From positions 4,770,749-4,834,748 of the forward strand of contig NC_053126.1 in assembly GCF_010015445.1 (NCBI RefSeq): 64,000 bases of DNA. Reading direction: 5' to 3'. Under the pieces are notes generated by a model, which did no database searches, was not told where the DNA came from, and saw only the letters and a list, made by a program, of their open reading frames with translations. Below, piece by piece: positions 38,401-49,400 of this stretch. Source of the stretch: Perca fluviatilis (taxonomy: Eukaryota; Chordata; Actinopteri; Perciformes; Percidae). Numbering within the stretch: the stretch's first letter is position 1; each line of letters begins with the position of its first letter. The position numbers were made by a program, and so were the translations under genes.

Positions 38401-41400
38401 GGGACCTTTAAGGCTCTCTACTACTTTCCCTATATGCTTTGCCTGGACTACATACACTGGCCCTACACCACATGTTCTCTTTGTAAAGATTTACCAGGAG
38501 TCTTTGTGGCTAGACAACACTGGCTCACCCATTAATTAGTAAAACTGTTATTATATAGGATTGTCAGCTTTACCTACCACATGCTCTATTTCAGCATGCA
38601 CTATGAAAGCATTGTAGAGTGGCAACACACACAAACTCGACAGGATTGGGTGTGTGAGAGAATGTGCAAATATGGTTTAATAGGTGTGGCAACAGTCGCG
38701 TCAGGACGCTATTTCAGTGTTGAGGTGAGAGCGTGGGAGAAAGGAGATGCAGAGTCCAGGGCTGCGGTTTAGATGGTTTCTGTAAACAAATACTGTAGGC
38801 TTGTGGTTCTGTGTGTGTGTGTGTGTGTGGTTCTGTAACAATAAAGCACAGCAATACAGACTGTTTAGAAAGGATAATTACAGACCAATAGCAAAGGCAA
38901 ACCATCGCTAACAATAATAACTAGAATGCAATGAGCTATCAATTAAAGATTAGCATGGCCTTTTTTACATTGAGTCTTAAATGACTGTATACAGGTTTTT
39001 TTTTTACCAGTATGTTAGAAACTGAACGCCTCAGTCAAGAAATGTAATTAATGTTTTAATACTTGATTATAGGGCTGCAACTAACGATTAGATTCATTAT
39101 CGATTAATGTATATTCATTATCGATTAATGTTGATAATGTATCGATTATTTGTTTGGTCTATAAAATGTCACAAAATGGTGAAAAATGTGGATCGGTGTT
39201 TTCCAAAAGCCCAAGACGTCCTCAAATGTCTCGTTTTGTCCACAACTCAAAGATATTCAGTTTACTGTCACAGAGGAGTCAATAAACTAGAAAATATTCA
39301 CATTTAAGAAGCTGGAATCAGAGAATTTTAGCTTTCTTTTATTTATTTTGTATTACTCAAATCGATTAGGCGATTATCAAAATAATTGGCGATGAATTTG
39401 ATAGTTGACAACTAGGGCTGGGCAATATGGAGAAAATCAGATATCACGATATTCTTGACCAAATACCTCGATATCGATATTGCGGCGATATTCTAGGGTT
39501 GGCAATTGGTGCTTTAACAAAATATGTTCAAACTTAGATTTTAGATAAATAATCATCAGTAATGTGGAAATATGTCAAAGTGGGGAAAAGACAAATAATA
39601 GAACCGCTAGAACAGTCTGGTAAGTTCAGAAAAGTATATCACTTTACTGTAATGTAGCCTTTAAAGACCAGGAAAAGACAACACTTATGTCATATTACGA
39701 TATTACAATATCCAAAATCTAAGACGATATCTAGTCTAGTATATCTAGTCTAGTCTAGTCTCACTAGATCTATATCTAGTGATATCACGATATCAATATA
39801 ATATCGATATATTGCCAAGCCCTATTGACAACTATTTGATTAATCTTTGCAGCTCTACTTAATTACTCTTATGCTTTTTATGATTCACACATTCGTTCCC
39901 ACTTCTAAGCTTCAGTCAAACACTGACAAGGATTGTACAGGCGCTCACTTTGTTGTGGTTTCTCCGTCTAGGTGTCACACTGCCTGCACTGGCGCTGTGG
40001 GATGTTGATGGGGATTCGGTGGAGGATGTAATCCTGGGTGTTACCGAATGGTCCAACGACACCCATCCCATGCAAGGGAACAAAAGTATGTGAGGAATTC
40101 TTTGGACGCCCTTCACTCCAATACCTCATCCTCGTTCTCCTTCTTTAATCTTTCTGAGTTGTGTAAATGCATTGCGTTGTCCTGGTTTATTCATTAGTTA
40201 TGGTCATTCTTAAACCCAGTCTACAGTGCTGTGGCCCTGTCTGCGGTCAGCGGGCAGGTGCTGTGGAGGAAAGTCATGCGGGAGACTGTGATGTACATCC
40301 AATGTGGTCTGCAGTACAGCACCCAGTCGTCACCTGTGGTGCTCCTCATCAGCAAGTCCATCCTCATGCTAGTCAACAGCACCTCAGGTATGGAGACGAG
40401 CCAAGCTACATAGGTTTCAGTCTGTCTGTCTGCCTGTCTGTCTGTCTGTCTTCCTGCTCATACATCATAATCGTACAACTCAATGTGGTTGAGTCTATCC
40501 CTTAACTTGATTATTTTGCTCAATCCATCTCAAAAAGGTAGCCATTCTAAAAGTTAAACCTCCTCAATTGTAAGTTTAAAGTTCATTCCGGATCACAGTT
40601 TAAAGTTTTGGTGCAAAAGAATTAAATGTGATCTAGATTTAGAGTGCAAACCAAATTGGCATTTAAAGAGAGGTTCAAATCTAATCTTTTTTTTAATTTT
40701 AAGATATTTTTTAAAGTGTGGTGCAACATGATTTAATGTTAAATCTTGATTGAAAGCTGAAGGTGGGTAGCATGCAAAAAAACCTGCCAGAATTTGAAGA
40801 ATTTGCCTGGAGCTCTCCCTCTCCCCCTCTTTGTCACATGGGCAACGCATGCACAGAACAGCCAATAGGAACACACTCTCTCTTTCTGCAGTGACCTGTA
40901 ATAGGGCAAAGTCTCTGTCATGGCTAGATTATCTACAGCCTAAAAATAGAGCCAAGAGGAGGTGCAAAAGTCTAGTTTATATTTTATTTTTAGAACTTGA
41001 ATTACAATATGTTGAAAGGTTGCCAATGTCAATGCCAAAGTGGTGCCTACACTAAATAAATGAAGTGCCTTCTACAGCTTTAATTGGGTTTAAAAAGTAG
41101 TCCTTGTTGGTGCAACCCATTATCTGGTTATGCTAAAGGTTATGTTAATATGCAAAAAAATGCACATTTGAGCAAAATTCCTCCAGTTCCCCAACCAGAC
41201 AAGTAATAATAAGACTAATAAGGGCAATCCACCTGTTGTATTCAGACAGTTTCAAACAGGTTTCTTTTCGTTCCCCAGGGGAGACCTTGCGAACGGTTCT
41301 GCTGAAGAACATTGAATCCCAGGCGGTGTTACTTCCAGACCTCCAGGGCGACTCAGTCCCAGATCTGCTCATAGCAACCCTGCCTGCAGATGACTCGGTA

Positions 41401-44400
41401 TAAGTGATCATGAGCTGACAGTTTACAGATCACGTTTCCATACATTTGCGTTCAGTGACTACATACCTTTTTGTTTCTGCTCGAATCGTTTTCAGGCTTC
41501 GGATCTCTTCCTGACGTTGATCTCTGGGCTGACGGGGGCAAAGCTCGGACATCCCGTGCCTTTCAACCTCACTGGGCAGGGAAAACTGATTGGTCCTTTG
41601 CTGCATGAGACACAACAAGGGGCATACTACATCCTCTTTGGACTAGGTAAAGGAATCAACCAGCAATATGAATATAAAGATCAGTCTCCATGCGTGCTCA
41701 GGCAGTGGCATTAGTTTGGCTGCAGCTACGAGGGTACAACTTGCCATATACAGTGCCTTGCGAAAGTATTCGGCCCCCTTGAACGTTTCGACCTTTTGCC
41801 ACATTTCAGGCCTCAAACATAAAGATATAAAACTGTAATTTTTTGTGAAGAATCAACAACAAGTGGGTCCCAATTATGAAGTGGAACGAAATTCATTGGC
41901 TATTTCAAACTTTTTTAACAAATAAAAACTGAAAAAGTGGGCGGCAAAATTATTCAGCCCCTTTACTTTCAGTGCAGCAAACTCTCTCCAGAAGTTCAGT
42001 GAGGATCTCTGAATGATCCAATGTTGACCTAAATTGACTAATGATGATAAATAGAATCCAGCTGTGTGTAATCAAGTCTCCGTATAAATGCACCTGCTCT
42101 GTGATAGTCTCAGAGGTCCGTGTAAAGTGCAGAGAGCATCATGAAGAACAAGGAACACACCAGGCAGGTCCGAGATACTGTTGGGGAGAAGTTTAAAGCC
42201 GGATTTGGATACAAAAAGATTTCCCAAGCTTTAAACATCCCAAGGAGCACTGTGTGCGATAATATTGAAATGGAAGGAGTATCAGACCACTGCAAATCTA
42301 CGAAGACCCGGCCGTCCCTCTAAACTTTCAGCTTATACAATGAGAAGACTGATCAGAGATGCAGCCAAGAGGCCCATGATCACTCTGGATGAACTGCAGA
42401 GATCTACAGCTGAGGTGGGAGACTCTGTCCATAGGACAACAATCAGTCGTATACTGCACAAATCTGGCCTTTATGGAATAGTGGCAAGAAGAAAGCCATT
42501 TCTTAAAGATATCCATAAAAAGTGTCGTTTAAAGTTTGCCAAAAGCCACCTGGGAGACACACCAAACATGTGGAAGAAGGTGCTGTGGTCAGATGAAACC
42601 AAAATCGAACTTTTTGGCAACAATGCAAAACGTTATGTTTGGCGTAAAAGCAACACAGCTCATCACCCTGAACACACCATCCCCACTGTCAAACATGGTG
42701 GTGGCAGCATCATGGTTTGGGCCTGCTTTTCTTCAGCAGGGACAGGGAAGATGGTTAAAATTGATGGGAAGATGGATGGAGCCAAATACAGGACCATTAT
42801 GGAAGAAAACCTGATGGAGTCTGCAAAAGACCTGAGACTGGGACGGAGATTTGTCTTCCAACAAGACAATGATCCAAAACATAAAGCAAAATCTACAATG
42901 GAATGGTTCACAAATAAACATATCCAGGTGTTAGAATGGCCAAGTCAAAGTCCAGACCTGAATCCAATTGAGAATCTGTGGAAAGAACTGAAAACTGCTG
43001 TTCACAAACGCTCTCCATCCAACCTCACTGAGCTCGAGCTGTTTTGCAAGGAGGAATGGGCAAAAATGTCGCTCTCGATGTGCAAAACTGATAGAGACAT
43101 ACCCCGCGACTTACAGCTGTAATCGCAGCAAAAGGTGGCGCTTACAAAGTATTAACTTAAGGGGGCTGAATAATTTTGCACGCCCAATATTTCAGTTTTT
43201 TTGTTTAAAAGGTTTGAAATATCCAATAAATTTCGTTCCACTTCATGATTGTGTCCCACTTGTTGTTGTTGATTCTTCACAAAAAATTACAGTTTTATAT
43301 CTTTATGTTTGAGGCCTGAAATGTGGCAAAAGGTCGAAAAGTTCAAGGGGGCCGAATACTTTCGCAAGGCACTGTATAAAGCACTAGGGCTGTGTATTGG
43401 CAAGAATCTGGCGATACGATACGTATCACGATACATGGGTCACGATTCAATATATTGCAATATATTTCGATACTGTTCGTAAGGCGATATATTGGGATTT
43501 TTTTAAAGTATAATTTTAGAAAAAGTAATATTTAAAAAAAGACATGATTTGGAAAAAAGTTTAGAAGTTTAGGTAAACAATTCAGTACACAGAAAATCAA
43601 ACTGCCAGTTTGGGATTGGTTCTTAGTGAGCACATTTTTATATGCTAAAGTAGGCCAAAGCTACATTGTTAGCTTCTAGCAAAAAGTCAGGCACTGTTAG
43701 GCACTGTTAGGCCCTGTTAGACACTGTTAGGCACTGTTAGGCACTGTTAGGCCCTGTTAGACACTGTTAGGCACTGTTAGGCCCTGTTAGACACTGTTAG
43801 GCACTGCTAGACGAGGACACTAGTGGTGCGTCTCAGCATAGCCATCTAGAAGTAGGGGGTTTAAACACAACATAAACGTGAACCAGTGTCTTACATGAAT
43901 ATTTTTGCACGTAAACTAAAAAAACAAAGAAACCGATGTAGTATTATTAAATAAAATATCGTGATACTCAAGTGTATCGGATTTTTTCTTACACCCCTAA
44001 AAAGCACAACTCTCTCATGTTGTTTTTAGCATTATGGAGTAACCTATTCAGTTAACTTGCATTACATATACATAATTTAACTGCAGGTTTACAAAATTTG
44101 TGTCCGTGTCTTTTCAGGTAATGTAGAGGCCATCTCTCTGTGTGATATCTACATTCGTGCCACTGGCGAACTACCCATAACCCTGGCACTCAGAAAGAAG
44201 GATCCAGGGTGGGAGGGACTCAAGAAAACCAATTCCTCCTCCTTCATACACATTTACAGGTACATCTCAGTGACTGGCACATTGCTCTGACTTGCTTAAG
44301 GACCGTTTGGTATTTATGGAATGGACCACCGGAGGAAAATAGGGGAGGGTCATGTCTTTTTTATTCTTTGTTGAGGGGAGGGTCATCCAACATTTTTCAG

Positions 44401-46297
44401 TCCAGATGGGGGAGGGGGGGGGGGGGCACTCAACTTTTGTATTCATGAAACAACAAAATTTCAAAGTGGCTTGTTTGGTGCATATTTTTCTATGTAGCTC
44501 TTAGTCTCGGCCCTCCTTCGCTACCAGATGGGTCTGACCCATGAGTTTGGTTGTGGGGCACGGTGAGCACTGCCCCCCTGGTGGCTGAAACGGGTAATTG
44601 CGTTATTTAAAAAAGAATAATTACGTCTGGCATGACCAAGATATTTTATAAATATCTTAAATAACACAAAACAACTAAATGGTGGTAGGTAATACATCTG
44701 ATTTCATATACTGCTTTAGTAAAAAAAATATTTCCTGGCTGACGATGGGAGAAGCAGGACAAAAAAAACGAAAATGACTGTTGCACTATGTCTGGACATC
44801 TTACCGTGCCAAGGTTGCAATAAAGGTTTCCTAAATGCCACATTTGATGTCAGCTTACTAATTGATTGCGGGTTTTGTGTAGATTTGGACTTACGTTGAT
44901 TCCACTTCGTTTAAACGGCGAAGTGGAGGAAGCCTAGTGACGAGTCCATAGCAACCAGTTTGTGTGTTGAATGTTACCCAGAGTGCCTTGCTGAATGGTC
45001 TCAATATTTTATTGTTTTATTTCATGTGAATACTAGTTTATTAGAGGAGTATCTTAGTATTTGAAGTAATGCAGTAATGCAGGAAGTGTGTTTCCATGCT
45101 TATTGTGTTTCCACAACAATGTTAGTGAGTAAATCTACTGAAATGGCCACCACACCATAACAGAGGAGTGGGATGCGTCAGATGAGAATGCAGAGGTTTA
45201 TTTCCACGTCATGGCTGTGAAAAAACAATGGGAATCTGTATATCTTTGCCAAGTGCAAACTAGTACAGGAGGTATTGATAAATTGTTGGGGGGGGCTCAT
45301 GCCTTTTTTCTAAATCTTTTTGGAGGGTCATAGTAAATGTATTACTGGTGAGGGGAGGGTCATGTCTATTTTGGCTAAAGGTCCCAAAACTCCTGCGGTG
45401 GCCCCATAAATAAATAACGAACAGTCCCTTAGAATTGTCTTATCTTTTTACTATAAGCACTTTGATTTGATTTGCAGTAGTATTTGTTTCACATAATTAC
45501 ATTGTGGGGTGGTGATGGCGCAGTGGATATGACACATTCCTTTGGTGTGGAAGATCTGGGTTCAATTCCCACTGTGATACATTGACCAATGTGTCCCTGA
45601 GAAAGACACTTAACCCCTAGTTGCAACCTCTGAAATATAGCAATTTTAAGTTGCTTTGGATAAAAGCATCAGCTAAATGACATGTAATGTAACATTTAAA
45701 GCATGTTGTCATACTATTTTTTTTTAAAACAAAGTATTCAATGAATTGACCGTTCGCAAAACCCCGCCCTCGAACGGTCCTCGTCCAATCCTAGCTCAGC
45801 AACTGTAACTAAGGAGAAGGACCCCCGTCAAACATTGCGATTTCAGCAAGATCGTGAAACGATGCGCCTATGGTACAAACGTACCCCAAACAACCTCAAC
45901 GTTGTCCTTTTTGAACATTGATTAAACGAGAACTCCGGGCAATTTTTACGTTAATCTTGACCGCTATATGTATAGGAGTACTGTCGATAGCAAAAAAGAC
46001 GAGCCGAATCGGTGCTAGCAACACGGAACTGCTAAAGCTAAGCTCCCACTCAGCTAAAACGGCAGTTTTGGGGGCATAAGATAAAGAGTGCCTTTGTGCC
46101 TCTTAACAGACACAAAATGCAATTAAAATGTGCAACATGAACAGGGCCCTTACATGACAACAAGATGCGTTTAGCAACTTAGCCATTGTTTAAATTCACC
46201 TATACCTCTTAGCTGCTAGCTGCCGTCTGGGATGAGTGAGTGTGTTCAGCCAGGCTCCGGTAATAATCATCACGCAGCAGTTCCATGTGTATTTGTA

Positions 46298-46353
<56 letters not shown>

Positions 46354-46376
46354 CAGCAGTTCCATGTGTATTTGTA

Positions 46377-46416
<40 letters not shown>

Positions 46417-49400
46417 CAGCAGTTCCATGTGTATTTGTAGCATATATATATATATATATACTGCTGTTCAATTTCCTGGGTGGTTTCCACAGTGAAAAAA
46501 AAGATGGCAAAGACTGGTTATCAGACAATTTACGACTGAAAAGACAAATTCCCACCTTTGCTATCTTCTCTCTAGAGGATCTGAGCGCGTGGAGTTCCTG
46601 CTCCCTCTTGTGGCTGGTTTTGGCAACAACCACAACAGCCTGGACACTGTCTCTAACCTCAACTCCACCAAAAGTGACTGGGTGCTGGTGTATGGCTCCA
46701 GCAAGCTGTCAGTGCTCAGACAGAAGGACATCCGTAAAGAATGGACCTTCAACTCAGCTCCCATTCACAGGTAAAGCCTCCTGCATAATATCCTTCTTAT
46801 ATACTGTCAATGGTAATATCACACTGACTTAGTTGCTTTAAAGTGCTCATATTATGCTAATTTTCAGGTTCATAATTGGATTATATATATTAGAGGTTAT
46901 ATCAGAATACATGGTTTACATGGTTTCATTTTCAAAAAACACCATATTTGTGTTGAGCTCTCTGTTTTAGCTACAGAGTGAGACATCTCACTTCTCTTCC
47001 ATCTTTGTTGGGAGTCACACATGCTCAGTATCTAGGTAAGGACTACTAGCCAGTCAGAAGCAGAGTATGAGGGCGTGCCCTGACAGTACCTAGGTAAGGA
47101 CTACTAGCCAGTCAGAAGCAGAGTATGAGGCCGTGCCCTGACAGTACCTAGGTAAGGACTACTAGCCAGTCAGAAGCAGAGTATGAGGCCGTTTTTCTCC
47201 GTGCGCTTGACCCCGTATCTAGGTAAGGACTACTAGCCAGTCAGAAGCAGAGTATGAGGCCGTGCCCTGACAGTACCTAGGTAAGGACTACTAGCCAGTC
47301 AGAAGCAGAGTATGAGGGCGTGCCCTGACAGTAGCTAGGTAAGGACTACTAGCCAGTCAGAAGCAGAGTATGAGGGCGTGCCCTGACAGTATCTAGGTAA
47401 GGACTACTAGCCAGTCAGAAGCAGAGTATGAGCGTGCCCTAAACGGTAGCTAGGTAAGGACTACTAGCCAGTCAGAAGCAGAGTTATGAGGGCGTACACG
47501 CTAGCAGCTAGCTAGGCGAGCATTATAACGTGTGTTCCAAAGTGACCACGTCTGTCTCTGAAGTAAAGGCTGGACTACAATAGAGCTGTTTGGAGCAGTT
47601 GGTGAACAGTGTTTTCTGTTGGAGATGGTAAGTCCCTTTGGGAGGGACTTTGGGCTTTTTCACTTTGTAAACCTGTAACGTGCACAAAAAAAGATATATA
47701 ACACAATAAAGGAAAGGGGAAAATGCCAAAAAGCATAATATGAGCATTTTAACATTTCTGCCAACCATACTACCATAATGATGAGACAATAATACAGAGG
47801 CTTAATCTGAAGTTAACAAAGTTCCACTATAAATCCCAACATAACAACGCTGTTTAAGCTCTTTGAACTACTAGAAACAAAAGAAGTTGTATATCAGAAT
47901 TTAGTGAAATCTCCCTAAAATATTTTTTCCGCATCTCACAGCCAACCAGCCCCGGGACACTTCAACGATGACGCAATCCTCGATATTTTCATTCAGCATT
48001 CGGCAAACGGCATCATGAAGGTAAAACAAAACAGTCCTTTTTTTTACATCAAGGCTCAAGTTAACGCAAGGGCTGACACAAAAAAACCTGGGTTAAACTG
48101 CTCTTTTTTTAGTTTGGGAATATTGAGTTGACAGACAAAATAAGATTTAGAGTCTTGAGGATATATATATATGTGTTTGCTCTTATTGTAGCTGTTTTCT
48201 CCTCTTCCCCTATCTCTCTCTCTCTATCTCTCTCTCTATCTATCTCTCTCTCTCTCAGGCTCAGATTGTTGATGGGGCAAATGGGCATCTTCTCTGGTCA
48301 GCAGAGTTTGTGTGTCCTCGTCCTGTTTTGGAACCTTCGGCAATCTCCACCTCAACTGGCCAATCAGCTTTCCTCTTCTGGGCCGGCGATCCAATCAAAG
48401 CACAGAAGAATATTACCAAGACAACTGTGAGTCTGCCGTAGAGAACCACAAGATTATTATTGAGACAAATCTATTAATAGCAAAAAAAAGTATATATGAA
48501 TGTATATATAAATGAGAAAGAGCCTGCTGTTTATGAGTCATGTGCACACTTCATTTTACGGTATTGAGTTTGAGCTGGAGGCATTCATGAAATACTCAAC
48601 TGTCCACACTGCCTGTGTAGGTGGCACCAGGTGTTGCTGCAGCGGAGCCACTCATCAGAAAACTCTTCCTGCTGCACCCTGCACATCCCAAAATCCTGCT
48701 GGAGCTCACCAGTACCACGGACGCCGCCGTCACCTCCGCAGGTGAGCGTTCAGATCTACTGCAGAACCGAATCTGCTTAAATGCATAGATTGTGTAGCAT
48801 AATCTTTATCATTCACTATCCAAAAGTCTGATTACCAAGCTGTCTTGGAAAAAGAGAGTCGGGCGCCTGGGTAGCTCACCTTGTAGAAGTTTACTCCTCG
48901 ACGCAGCGGCTGCGGGTTCGACTCCGACCTGCCGGCCTTTGCTGCATGTCGTTCCCCCTCTCTCTCCCCCATTATGTCTTCAGCTGTCCTATACAAATAA
49001 AGGTCTAAAATGGCCAAAAAATAATCGATTGAAATTAGCTTTCGAATTTCATTATTGCACGTCCGAAGAAAAAAATAAACACACAGCCTTACTGGCTGAT
49101 AGCACGCAGCTAAAGACACAGGGTCATGTTAGCTTAGCGGTAGCCCGCAGCTGCACTTTTCCAGAACACCATGGCCACTGCCGGAGTCGGAGATAACGGA
49201 GAAAAAAACTAAACTGGAAAATCCTCCAGCTTTCCTGAAGTCACCGGTGTGGCAACATTTTGCCTTTCACCGTGAGAGAGTTATGGAAACAATCAACCAA
49301 CGGTAGAGCGTGTGGGCTCCGACATGGAGCATTCAGGTGCCTCTCGTTAAACTTACGGTGCTTTCAGTTGCACCTCATCAGAAATCAGAATCAGAAAAGG

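Noticed and set aside
46209..46495. Open frames of Tyr-Ile repeats
   Set aside because: Produced by the (TA)n runs of the compound repeat.
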